A stretch of 64,000 nt of DNA from Blastomyces gilchristii SLH14081 (lineage: Eukaryota > Ascomycota > Eurotiomycetes > Onygenales > Ajellomycetaceae). Location: contig NW_003101667.1 in assembly GCF_000003855.2 (NCBI RefSeq), positions 1,398,477 through 1,462,476 on the forward strand, read 5' to 3'. The translations under genes were made by a program, and so were the position numbers. How positions within the stretch are numbered: the stretch's first letter is position 1; every line of letters begins with the position of its first letter. The notes below the pieces were generated by a model, which was given only the letters and a program-made list of their open reading frames with translations, was not told the origin of the DNA and did no database searches. Positions 11,935 to 23,044 of the stretch are shown in pieces.

Positions 11935-12489
11935 TGGGTGTGAAGGGGCGTCTGCGCGCGTTATAAGTAGAGGAAGCTTGCTTGGTGGTGGTTTGTTAGG
12001 TTGCTTGCTATTCTATCGTTGTTTGAATTATTTTTGGCTTGGTTGCTTTTTTAGCGGCGGAAGATGAAGCTTGGTAGCGTAGCGGTGACCAGGGAAGATC
12101 TGATAAAGTATGGAGAAACCAAAACACACAACGCTCATATTAGGATTGCTATTCATTTATTTATTTATTTAAGAAGTTTTTTTACTTCAAAAGTTCAATT
12201 GTCCTGAAAATTTATTTAGAGGGATTAACAGCAAGAGTGAGTTCTGTAGTCCAAACAAATTATCCCGCCACTGTACCACAAGTTGCACGGCTTGAATTGT
12301 ATTGATTTATATTTATTATGCTTTCTTACCGTTCGGCCTCTTGAATGAAAGCATTTTTATATAAATAACCGTTCAAAATTAGATATGGGGTAAATTATCA
12401 AGTCCCCCAATATCAACAAAGATGCAGGCCCTCAGCCACATAGGGTAAACCATTTTAAACCTAGCATCAATCACCCATGTTCCGGCATT
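11935..12489. other. Intergenic region, POP1 promoter side
   Basis: No gene is supported. It is AT-leaning with a (ATTT)n stretch at about 12151-12170. It separates the POP1 start from the peroxiredoxin stop, both on the minus strand. Confidence 0.6.
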
Positions 12490-13397
12490 CTACAGCTTGG
12501 CCAGGACAGCCTCAGCACCCGAGACCTAAAATTCAAACAATTATCCAGTCAGTACTCTCGGAAATTACCAAAACACACACATGAATTTCTTTCGCACGGC
12601 GCAAATCTTACCGTGACACCCCGCCCAGGCTCGTTCTCGGCATAAAGCACCTTCCCATGGTCAATGATAAGAGCATATCGACCCGTCCGTTCGCCCATGG
12701 TCCAGCCAATGTTTTTGGAAAACGCAGCATCGCCATCGCTCAGGAAGAGCTAGAAAAAGGGAAGTTTGAATCAGCCATTTTGCCCTGTCACTGACTATCT
12801 TTGCACGGTGTCTTTGGAAAAGGGAAAAGGAAACCAAAGGAACAAGGTGTGTAGGTGAGATGTGCAATGTGGAGGTCAGCCGTACAATATCATTCCCAGT
12901 AACCTTATTCGCTTTCCCCCAAGCGCTCATCACGAACGCGTCGTTGTACGCAATGACGGCAATGACATCGACGCCCTTGGCTCTCATACTTTCCTGGTTC
13001 TTGATGTAGCCGGGGAGGTGGTTTTCGGAGCAGCTGGGTGTGAATGCGCCTAATGTAGGTATCATTAAAGTCCTTATTAGTGCGGGGCTCTGAAACGTAT
13101 CTCTTTGTTCGACTTCGGATTTAAGGATGGGAACGGCTGGAATTTGAACATGGGGGATTCAATTGACATACCTGGAACAGCAAAGAGGACGACTTTTTTA
13201 TCGGCCCATTCCTTCGAGGCGTCGTATGTTTGCGGAATACCACATGCGGTGATATCTTCCTTGTCTTCGCTCCAGGGGATGTATCTATCGAATAGCGCAT
13301 CTATCGTTTAAGAGGATGTTTGTGGATTTCAGGGGAGGATTACTTACGAAAACTTGACGTCTGCGGGGAAACTGTCTCCAGCCTTGAGAGGAGCCAT
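12490..13397 (-). CDS. PRX5-type peroxiredoxin (PMP20/Asp f 3-like) with a peroxisomal tail
   Basis: Five exons (13397-13348, 13284-13172, 13049-12886, 12749-12612, 12525-12490) close exactly in frame to 166 residues, the usual length of fungal PMP20/Asp f 3-like enzymes. The start [20 protein letters not shown] is the family N-terminus. The peroxidatic Cys is Cys61 in [26 protein letters not shown] and [12 protein letters not shown] follow. The enzyme reduces hydrogen peroxide and alkyl hydroperoxides using thioredoxin or glutathione. The last three residues are AKL, an accepted PTS1 variant, so import into peroxisomes is likely. Splice dinucleotides are canonical at all four introns. Fungal members are often allergens, which is family knowledge and not shown here. 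Confidence 0.92.
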
Positions 13398-14430
13398 TGT
13401 GATAATCCGTGGGTGGTGTGGTGAGAATTGCGGGGTTGGTTTGTTTATGTGTGCAAAGTGGCGGGTTGAGAGCTAGGTGTCTGATTCAGGGAACAGGAAA
13501 TAAGTTCCAGCGAGGTGCTTCTGCAAGAGTATTTTATAGCTAGAAGAACGATGGATTGTTTCGTCTGAAAGAAAGGAGAGGGATCAATTGGCGAACAATA
13601 AACGGGCGTAAATATCCGGCCGGCCGGTCGTTGGTCTCGAGCCGAGAACCAACCAATGATCACAAGTATCTCTCTGCCGGTTTTGTACGGAGGGGTACTT
13701 CGCTCGGTTCCCCGGCTGAGCTCCTTGTTTAGCGGTTGACGACATACATCCTATCCTGTACATAAATGTATGTGCAATGTACATGCACAGTACCTCTAAT
13801 ACTCAAGGGAGGGGAGGTCATGAAATCTGCTTTGGCGCTGGACTTAGAGGGGCATGTGCATGGTTGATATATCATTGAATAGACAGACACCAATATCTAT
13901 CATTACACTTCAGAAAAACCGATAAAATCACCTCATTAAATAAAAGTTGAAAACCTATATTTATTTTGTTGACATAACTACTTTTCACTCTACTAGATTA
14001 ACTGTCTGAAAAATCTATTTTCATATTTCAGAGAAATTGATGAAATCACCGCACTGTATGAAAGCTCAACGCCGGTGCACCCTCGACACTCTAGGTAATC
14101 CAATAGGTATTAGGGGTTGAAAGGAACCAAAGGAAACCAAATCGCGGCAAGAGCCACAGTGGTGATGACTCTGGAGGAGTCTAGCAAAGCAATGCATGTC
14201 CGCCGGACGAGATCCCTTACAGTCAGGGGTCGCCACAGCCCAGAAACATCACGGTGCGCGCGCGTAAGCCCCAGTGCAGTGAGTCAGTATCAGCCACACA
14301 GGCAGTAATGAAGGAACCTGGCCCTGCAGGACCTCTGCTACCAAAGAGGCACAAGCGCTCTAACTAACCGTAAGCGTCTTCTCCCACCGAAACCTGTTCC
14401 ATTGCGGATTCGGAGGAGAGTCGATCGGGG
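13398..14430. other. Intergenic region upstream of the peroxiredoxin
   Basis: No gene is supported. Several short open frames exist, but none has a recognisable domain. The first few hundred bases are the peroxiredoxin promoter side. The boundary with the next, decayed region is not sharp. Confidence 0.55.
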
Positions 14431-15657
14431 ATGAGTGACACCGGCAACAACCCGGAGAGCAACCCGGGCGGGACTGCGAACTATGAAGCTCAAGCACTCC
14501 ATCCGACCTGCTTCATCCTGCAGCCACCACCTCTACCCGCTGAAGCCTGTCCCGTCGCGGATTCAAACGACCCGGACAATGGTCAGGAGAGCGATGCGGA
14601 TGCCTACCGCCCTCCCGTCCAGACCCCTACCTAAGCGCGCCGCTGCGAGCCCTGCAAGCGCCGGCAAATCCTGAAAGGCGACTCCCTCACAAGCTGACCG
14701 GGGACACCGTTGTTCCGGAGGAGGGAAGGCGATGGGATTATACCCATCCATGGCCTGCTCATGTTCCATGCTTGCCCGTCAAGACCATTTATACAGCATC
14801 CTTTGTCTGCGGTGAAGCTCTCTTGCCGCAGCTGTCGGCACTGTTGACAATCCCGCCCATTTTGCCCAGAAGCAACCACCAACTAGCCCAAAACCGCAAA
14901 GCCCCCCCCCCCCCCCCCCCCCCAAGGGTTGAAGTGGTGATTTCTACCCTCCGCCATGCTCGCGATCCGCCAACCCTTGATGTCCCAGATGATCAGGGCT
15001 CCATCCAGCAGGGGCCAACCTCAGTACATGACCGCAAACGTGATGGCAGTGCCGCAGAGAATGAGTGGTCAGCACCACATGCAAAGCAGCGAAGAGTGTC
15101 ACTACAGCCATCCACGCGCCGTAACTAGCATCAGTCTACAGTGTCCGCAGTGAGCCCTCCAACAGAGGTCCAACGACAGGCTGCTGCCGAACGTGCCCGT
15201 GCCTGCATACATGACAACGACGCTGAAGACAAGAGTGGCGAAGGAGACGATACTGGTTTTGGTCCGAACAGATCGTGAAGAGAGCGGTAGGGAGCCCGGG
15301 CGAGTAGGTCATACTTCACTGCCTCTAGAGGCGATGACACTGGCTTCTGCTGTTGCACTTGAACTCTACTCGCCCCTTATGCGCCCTTCAACAATGGGCA
15401 CCCTTACTGCCCGCCCCAGAGGGTCTGGAGAAGGGTCTGGCCCGCCACACGCTGTCGCGGGCTGTGAGGAGAGGATCAGCGATCAAGAAGCAAACCGGTC
15501 CCGATGGTCTGAGGAGGACGAAAAGCTTCTTCTGTCGATGAGGCACCAGAACAAGACTTGGGAGGTGATACAGCAGAGGTTTCTAAACAAAACGCTGTGG
15601 TCATTGTGGCAAAGGTACTCGATTCTCAATAGCCGATCAACACTAATAAGTAGCTAA
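14431..15657 (+). pseudogene. Decayed or unresolved gene with a Myb/SANT-like C-terminal segment
   Basis: The GC-rich stretch has several overlapping frames of protein-like composition but no single long frame. The only recognisable part is near the 3' end (about 15475-15640), reading SRWSEEDEKLLLSMRHQNKT, then WEVIQQRFLNKTLWSLWQRY, which resembles the Trp-spaced Myb/SANT-like motif of fungal DNA-binding proteins. A C22 homopolymer at 14902-14923 interrupts the middle. A CEPCKRRQ string at about 14650, in a third frame, might be a zinc-cluster relic but stands alone. It could be an intact multi-exon gene that I cannot assemble, or a pseudogene. I favour decay because frames change without good splice sites. 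Confidence 0.35.
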
Positions 15658-16070
15658 AGCAAGTAACCCTGGGCGGACAAGCGTTAGTCGGCCAAAGGAG
15701 AAATAGAGCTGTGCAGTTTTCTGCCAAACCTTTCTGTGCTTTAACAATGTAACTTCACGGGAATATTCCTGTGTCATTGACCCAGGCTACTCATCAGGGT
15801 CGGAGGTATAGTAGTCAAGCGGATGCCCCTCAAGTGAGTTTTTTAAAACAGTAGTGGTTGGGCCTCGAAATCACGTAATACAAATATCTGTCTTGTCCTG
15901 GGTCTTGCAAGCGAAGATAAACAAATAACAAATAATGGAAGAGAAATTTACAAGATACCTTTTCATAAATAGAAATATCCTCCCTCTGATTCATATCAAC
16001 CAAACCACTTGAATCATTTAATCGTCTTTGTTGTAGTCATCAAAGGACCAATGCTGCTCAGTCATCCGCC
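15658..16070. other. Short gene-free stretch
   Basis: Nothing is recognised between the Myb-like remnant and the kinase-like pseudogene. Confidence 0.5.
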
Positions 16071-16759
16071 TCAGCCACGGGTCATCATTGACTGCGCGGC
16101 AAGCCCGTCCGCCTTGATCGACCGTGATCTCTCTTTCACTTGCTCAAACAATTCATTTGATGTCCATCCATCAGACCCAACACCAAGGAACATATTGATC
16201 TGTTTCAATTCAGTGTCCACATCCCTCAGTGAATCATTCAGTGCTGCCATCTTCTGGGGATCCTGCTGGCTAATTATAACCGGACATGCAGGAAAGCTTC
16301 CATCTGAACGGAATGTGGGCAATCTTTGACCAATTCTGCGATGCCTGCGCGATATCCACTTGCAATGGGGTGGGTGTTGAGGACTTCTCACGGACTGTCT
16401 GTATTGTCAAATATCCGAGGTCAGAGGAGATCAAATTTCTGTTCAAGGGCCTTCGAATGTGCGTGATTCAGTTTCTGAGTGAAACCCAGATATAAAAAGC
16501 GCACATGACGGCGGCGGAACTGCTCATCACCATAATTTTGAAATGATCGTGGTATGCCAGCAGCAAGAAATATTGGAAGCACTAAAGAGTGCTGCCAGTC
16601 AATAAGACCTGTGATCTTAAAATCTTCAGAGATGAAAATGTTGTTGGGCTGAAGATTGGGATGGCGGAGAATGGGAAGGTTGAGCTTCGGACATGTAAGA
16701 ACAGGGTACGGTGCAAGCTGAGGAGATATTCCAATAGTGAATTGGAGCGTTCCTCCGGG

Positions 16760-16798
<39 letters not shown>

Positions 16799-16910
16799 GA
16801 ACCCAATGTTTCCTGTAGGCACGTTGAAAGGGAAAACGAGGGCTTCCATATGTCCGAATCCAGGCCAATTCTTTTTCAGCTGGAGCTTTAAAGGACAAGG
16901 CACGGATCAT
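16071..16910 (-). pseudogene. Aminoglycoside-phosphotransferase-like kinase pseudogene
   Basis: On the minus strand, pieces of a fungal APH-family (choline-kinase-like fold) protein appear in order but in different frames. WIRTYGSPRFPFQRAYR comes first, then SNSLLEYLLSLHR, then PILRHPNLQPNNIFISEDFK with ITGLIDWQHS. The HPNLQPNN stretch is the catalytic loop (HxDxxxxN-type; here the usual Asp is Asn), and IDWQHS is the DFG-equivalent metal-binding motif. NYGDEQFRRRHVRFLYLGF follows; about 30 residues usually present between NYGDE and FRRRH appear to be missing. The C-terminal part DPQKMAALNDSLRDVDTELK lies in yet another frame after a stop. A T36 tract (A36 on the coding strand, 16762-16797) breaks the N-terminal part, and the rest of the N-terminus is not found. 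Multiple frameshifts, an internal deletion and a changed catalytic residue make this a pseudogene. Confidence 0.75.
16762..16797. repeat. T36 homopolymer inside the kinase-like pseudogene
   Basis: An uninterrupted run of 36 T on the plus strand, at the point where the pseudogene frame is lost. Confidence 0.95.
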
Positions 16911-19072
16911 TATCTATTATTGTGAGAATCAGCAAATAATAATTATTTTTTTTCTTTCCATGGCCTTCCTACTCACAGGGGCTGCGGATGTCAAGACTTG
17001 CGCGCTCATTAAACCACCATCTAAGCTTCGCGTGGGGACCAATACACAGTCCTTTCGAGTAGGTACATTAGGAGTGCTAGGAGGTAGGTCGCGGGCGAAG
17101 TACGCAGTATATATAACTACCATGCGCCGAATACCCCAGGACACGAGGGGGTGCAGGAATGCCACAAGTGCCAACAAAGACTAGTTACTGTTGCGAGCTC
17201 ACTAGCTACTGCAAGGCGTCGTCGACTGTTATGGAAGTCGGGCAAGTAGAGATGAGCCATCTTTCATTGTATCTATATGTGCAATTCCGAACAGGAGTCT
17301 CTGGTAGTACACCTGAACATACATCTATCTCCCTGAAGTGTATTCGAACAGTTCGTCCTTGATTCCCTTGCCTTCTTTAGCTGCAACTTGCGATGGACTT
17401 GTTTTGCCGGCACACCTCAGCGGTGAAAAGTTCTGCTCACGAATCTAAGCCAGCGTGTGTAACTACAGCAATGGCCCACGAGTAGTCATGGCTTTACTGT
17501 GCCATCCGATGTGATGTCTTGGTGCCTTGGAGTTTGACGTCGAAAGGGCCAAGCAAAGAATGCTAATAAGAGGTTGCTGGCACGGTACAAGTAACTGCCT
17601 AGAACTATTCGGGGTCATTACGCTACGGACGATCTACTAATATTTAACTACATGTGTAGTACCCACTCTATCTGTAGGATTACTTTGATGGATGAGCAGG
17701 TAGAATACAGAGTAGGGTTCTCGTTGATCCATCATCAGTGCATCTCAGAGGTTCTTGTGAAAACCTAGGTGTGTCCTCCAGGAGTTTGTTGACATCTTGC
17801 TTTTGCTTATTTATTCCAGAAAGTGTGTAACTTAGCCATCATCAACTCCATGATCAAATCCTTGAGCCTTTGATCGTGTTTGTCTGTTGAATAATACGCT
17901 TCTTCGCTTCTTCAACAGCGGTGGAGAATGAATGCTTATCGCGCCGCCCCAAACAATGATGTCCGAAAGTATCCCTTTGCAACTAGTTTAAGCCCATAAA
18001 TTTGGAAAATATTCGCCTTGAGAGTACATGTACTGTGTGCATGAAGGCATGAAATATACCACTTAAGGAATTCCTCTGTGATCTGGTGAGTTTCGTCTGC
18101 TGCCACATCAGGCGTCTCCTTGGATGCTGACTCTGTGGTGCCATCGAAAGAAGGCGACATTGTACAGTTGCCAGTGTATAGATATCAGATGGATATATAT
18201 ATTTCAACCAGTAGGTATCAGTTGACCGTCCTTGAGCACAATTTCCCTGAATAGTCAACCAAGCCCCCAACAGCAACCGCCTATCAATTGACCCTTCGCA
18301 TGTCAATCAACGTCCAAAGGTCCTCGGGCAATGCGTGGCAGCAACCACTCGACTTTGGCTAAGATGTCATGACCAATATCACTCTCCCGATACCCATCTG
18401 CGATCGAAAAGCTTTGAGAAGTCGGGATTTATCCAGACTCTAAAATGTGGACTTGAAATATTTCCGGGATATGCTCCTGAGTCACAAACTCTCCCCTCCT
18501 CCCAGCTGCTGGCATCCGTATCAGCCGACATCGAAAAGAGAGAAATTTTGCTGCTTCAGGTCCGATTTCTACAATGGTGGTCAGATCGGGAGGTTTGATG
18601 TCGGGGCATTGTCATGGCCTGAGTAGTGAGCGAGACCGGTGCTGCTTGCGTTGATCCAGAATCCAAAGCACCGTCTATCGGGGCCATGGTTATGCCACTT
18701 CCTGACTCTGTGAGGGTTGGCAAGGACAACTCTTTTCCCATTGCCTATCGATCTTTGCTCTTTCATATTTGGGATGTTCTACCAAGGTACTGTAGTTCTA
18801 AATGAAGAGAAGGCCGACATCCGCCTACCATAACGTGACCTGAGAAGGATATATCAGTTCATGTCCCGCAAGGGTTCAGGGCCTGGTTCTCAAAGATCGC
18901 AGCAGAGGCTATTCATACCAAAGGTACTCGGCATATAGATATCATATCATAAAACTCTAATCTAGGACATCCCGGCGTTACTATGTAAACTCATTTCAAC
19001 ATATATCCTGGTAACTTTTTTTTGGGACATCAAATGCACCCCCCCCCCCGTCAGTGTGCAGCTAGCCACTCT
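16911..19072. other. Gene-poor stretch without recognisable genes
   Basis: Only short open frames occur (for example around 17936-18160 on the minus strand and 18335-18598 on the plus strand), and none has a domain I recognise. A minus-strand YFARDLPPSTPN string near 17090 could be a further N-terminal relic of the phosphotransferase-like pseudogene, but this is weak. A C9 tract lies at about 19038-19048. Confidence 0.45.
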
Positions 19073-20404
19073 TCATAGCCTGCTGCGAGGCACCCCACCC
19101 TCCAACTCAGCTTGAACCATCTTCAAAACCTCGTCCGCCACCCCCCAGCTCAACTCAACCCCTCTCCCCGCAAGCCCATACGCATGAACAACCTTGCGAT
19201 TACCAGCAGGAAGCGTCTCCAGCTCAAGACGCATGCCGCCTTCCCGTGCCGGCCGTCGGCCTACCACATCCCGGACTACTTCGAACTGGCCGTCTTTGTT
19301 TAAAATGGCTGGATACAGGTTTGCTGCGTTTTGAAGCAATTGGTTGCGGACAGCGAGGGATGGTTCCGGGCTCCAGTCGTTGGGCTGTTTTGTGCCGCCG
19401 ACGATGGTGCCGCCGTTCAGAGGGCGGGGGACTAGGAATGACCAGGTGCCGTCGGCGTTTTGTTTTGTTATGGTCTTGTCGCAGTAATTTGACACGAGGC
19501 ATGTTTGTCCTGGAGTATCGCGTCGACTAGTTTAGGCTCAATAAATAAAAGGTGAAATGCCATTTGCTCGCTAGACGAGCGTGCTGCGAGATGACGGAGG
19601 AGGAGGACGAGAGAGAAAATATATAGGGACACGTTTTTAGTCCAATACATACCTCTAATAATGAAAGATTTCGGATCATCAATCCCAACCCCGGTGCAAT
19701 TAACCACCATCCTCACCCTTCCATGCCGTCCCTTGATCTCGAACCCCTCTTCGACAGACTTCAACCGCATCCGCCTTACCTCCCCCCCCACCAATCTTAA
19801 ACCGGCGCAGCATGTGCATCATATATACCTCCGGGTCAACACAAAACGCCTCATACCTAGCCCCAAACTCCACGCCCTCCGGCACCTCACTGGCATCCAA
19901 GACACGGAACCCATCCGTCTCGACATAATCGGGCAACAGCGCTTTATAGGTCGGGGTAGCCTGCCCAGATACGTAATCGATACCCTCCATAAACTCTACC
20001 CCGTACTCCGGGTGCGCGGCCGCGAGGGCCTTGAAGCGATTGTAGGTTGCTTTCGCCAGACGGGCTTCATGTTTCAGCTGTGGTGTTGTGGCTGGGATGG
20101 GCCGGTAATGGGCGCCTGAGAGCGTGGTTGGGTAGGAAGGGTTGGGTCCGTCGTCTGTGGAGAAGTACTCGGAGGCGAGGAGGATGTGGTATTGTTGGCG
20201 TGGGAGGGTCTCGAGGAGGATCAATGCTGATGTCACGCCGATGATTCCTGCGCTGTTTTTCCCGGAGGCAAATGAAACGGAGCAGTGTTAGTACTGTATG
20301 TACTGGACAATGTCCATTGCTTCGAATCAACGGGATTTCAATACTACTGGAAGAGAGTATACCGACCCGATCACCACGATGGTTTGTTTCTCTGAGTTAG
20401 CCAT
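19073..20404 (-). CDS. D-amino-acid oxidase (FAD), peroxisomal tail, one-base frameshift
   Basis: Three exons (20404-20367, 20252-19653, 19509-19073) give 1,075 nt, one more than a multiple of three. Removing one base from the G8 run (C8 on the plus strand, 19782-19789) restores a 357-residue protein across KIGGGEVRRMRL. The N-terminal FAD-binding GxGxxG loop is VVIGAGIIG, split by intron 1, which uses the weak donor GTCGGT. Family motifs follow: TLSGAHYRP, VVNCTGVG, GGTIVGGTKQPNDW, VGRRPAREGGMRLE and VHAYGLAGRGVELSWG. The enzyme oxidises D-amino acids to imino acids with release of hydrogen peroxide. The C-terminus SRL is a PTS1 signal, so it should work in peroxisomes. The frameshift may be a sequencing error in the homopolymer or a real null allele. 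Confidence 0.85.
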
Positions 20405-21374
20405 ATATTTATGCCCAAGTCCTCCGTTATTTACCACACAGCCTGTTGTATGTCAAGATTAATCAGGAGAAAACGTAAAAGGAAAGGAAGACACAATTGT
20501 TGTCCTCTGCGTCAATTCATCGATTTCGGAATGTGAGTTAGTCGGGCCATTTTATTTTATTTTATTTTATTTTTTTGGTTCGGCGAGCCGAAATCTTAAA
20601 TAGTTATTTAACTAACTACGGGCAGAGCGCCAATGTCCCGGTTTGTTTTCGGGTTCCCGAAAATTGATATTTAATCCATCTTTGTCTGCTAGATCCAACG
20701 GGTTCAGACGGGCCTGAAACCCTTTGTTTAGCTGACTGCTGTTGAAAAGCGGAGGGATTTATGCTTATCATTAAATTAAGGGCTGATAAAATTTAGAATT
20801 TGTCATTTTCCTGGTGATTCCACTAGTTCGTTTACGTCATGATCAATTGCTCGATGAAGCCTTGGGACAATTGTTCCTAGAAAAAGGGAACATCCATCTT
20901 GTATATCTTTAAATCAAGAACATCGAAGCTGGGCCAAAAATTTTATCACCACCATAATTTTATTCCTTGCCCAATCTTAGATACTTAAGTTTGGGTGGTC
21001 ATTTGGGGTTACGCAAGAGAGGAAGTGGATGTCACGCGTTCAGAAGATAGATAGATTACCTTTTTAGATTCCCAGGAGCATTAAAACCTATGAGTCCTTA
21101 ATCTTACCGAAGAATAGCTTTGTCAATAGACAGCCAAATGCCATGAATTCCGTCAGCTGGAATAGAAAAGAGCGGACAGAATTGAGGGCGCCGCCCAGGA
21201 AAATTAAGAAAAGGGGCCCTTGGAGAAATGAAAAGCCTACCAAGAACCCTTCACACGTCCCACCACATATTTCAATTTTGGGGTTGTATCGCAGAGTTAT
21301 ACAAATACGCACGCATGCGAAAAGAAAAACTATGCGCAAAAAGCGGAACCCTCTCAACATGACATTTCTCAAAG
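20405..21374. other. Intergenic region
   Basis: No gene is supported. A (TTTTA)n microsatellite lies at about 20551-20571. The remainder is AT-leaning and includes the DAAO promoter side and the 3' side of the fasciclin gene. Confidence 0.6.
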
Positions 21375-23044
21375 TTACTTTTCAACGTACGGCTCCAATC
21401 TTTCGATCAAATCTTCCACTGTCAAGTTCTCCCAGGCATTATCATCATCATCATCATCATCATAATCATAATCATCATCATAATCATCATCATAATCATC
21501 ATCATCATCGTCCAAAAACGAATGCTGAATAGTTCGACCACCGTCCTCACATGTTTGGCTCTCTGGACGGCATGGCGGAAGCAAAACCTTGTTAAGAATG
21601 TGGATCACGCCGTCTTGCGTAACTAGATCCGGCATCGCGACGGAGGTAAAGCCGTTGAGCTTAAGTGTGACGAAGCGACCAAAGCGCGCGATGTCTACGC
21701 TAATGTGGCGATCTAGTAGGAGGGTGGGCAAATCGATCTTTTATGTAAATAGCTTTAGCTACTGGGGGGTTTGTTGTTTCCCCCCCCTGTGTCCTGTGAA
21801 GAGGGGATGAATTTGGAGAAGAAAAAGTGGGAACTTACATGGACCGACGCAGGATTGAGTCCTTCGTCTTTTTTTGGTTTGTTATAATCATCCGAGTAAA
21901 GCGTATGGTTATATACAATATGATATTTCAAGATAGCTTCCAGATATTTCTCACCCCTGCGACTGAAGAGCACAGAAGTGACGCGATGGCCAAGTTTCTT
22001 GAATGCGCGATTGGTGGGGACGAAGAATGTTGCCCCTGAATGGGTAGATTTGTCCTCGATATTGTCAAAGAGGCCAGTTTTATACAGGCCTAACTCGAAG
22101 GTGCTGAAGGTGGAAGGGCGGGTATTTAGGGCATCTATAGCCGTAAACGGCGGGAGTAGAACGCTGTTCAACCCGTGGGCAACCCCATTCGTGCCATACT
22201 ACGGCAACACGGAAGAGTGAGTATCGATTTTCCTAACAGTAAAAGAAAAAATAGAATAGAAAAGAACAGCGGAAACGGGGTTGCTCACAAGGTTACCCTT
22301 GATAATGGAAGCATAAAAGTTCAAGGTCAACCCCTTTGGCCCAAACTGTGTGCAGATTCGCTGAGGGTAAGGACCGAGACCGGTATTTTCGAGCATCGTG
22401 GGGATTGTGTTCATGAAGAATAGCTCTCGCCTCGAATATTCGTGTGGCATAATATGATACATGATCACCTTCTTTAGAACTTTGTCCGGCAGGTTCGGAT
22501 GATGGTATCTCAACTTTTCGAAGGCTTTATCTGTGGGGACGAACACTGTATGCTTTGACGAGGTGCTTTTGAGAATATCGGCGACATCGTAGAACTCGGA
22601 TACTAGCCTGGCAAAGGTTTTCGTGTGGGTGCTGGTATTTATCATTTCGTAAAGGGTCATATTAAAATGCCTGTGTCCTGGATGGTGTCCTCTTTCGTCG
22701 TGTGTCTCAGACTGTGGCTGTATGAAAAAATCCTCGTCCCAGCCATCGTTTCCATCATCGCCATATTCAATATCCTCAAGGTCTTGATCTGGCGGTAGTA
22801 TTCCTGCCCCTTGCGGATAGTTCGCCATCAGACAACCTAGACCTTCAGTCATCGCCGCCATTTCAGCGATGTGAGGTATGAAACTAGCTTCCTCCTCCCG
22901 CGACAGTATATTGTCAGACGGCTCAGGAGCATTTTCATGATGGGAATGAAGAGGTAACTCGGCAAGTGCCGATAACTGCTGCTGATCTGGAATAATGAAG
23001 GCTTCAGCAACAGACGCAGCAAGGAAAGCGATCGTTGTCTTCAT
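21375..23044 (-). CDS. Secreted protein with two fasciclin (FAS1) domains
   Basis: Three exons (23044-22289, 22198-21839, 21737-21375) join in phase 0 twice to 492 residues. A signal peptide is evident (MKTTIAFLAASVAEAFIIP). After a low-complexity acidic and His-rich region, FAS1 domain 1 spans about residues 130-280 (TFARLVSEFYDVADILKS, HTVFVPTDKAFEKL, MYHIMPHEY, and GTNGVAHGLNSVLLPP across intron 1). Domain 2 follows (TFSTFELGLYKTGLFDNI, GATFFVPTNRAFKKLG, LKYHIVYNHTLYS, DGVIHILNKVLLPP). The C-terminus has a long Asp/Tyr run encoded by GAT/ATC microsatellite DNA (about 21440-21513). FAS1 domains mediate adhesion and are found on fungal cell walls and vacuoles. No GPI signal is obvious, so the protein may be secreted or wall-bound. 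The ligand is unknown. Confidence 0.88.
21440..21513. repeat. (ATC)n microsatellite encoding the Asp-rich tail
   Basis: ATC repeats interspersed with ATA, read on the minus strand as Asp codons with regular Tyr interruptions inside the fasciclin gene. Confidence 0.9.
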
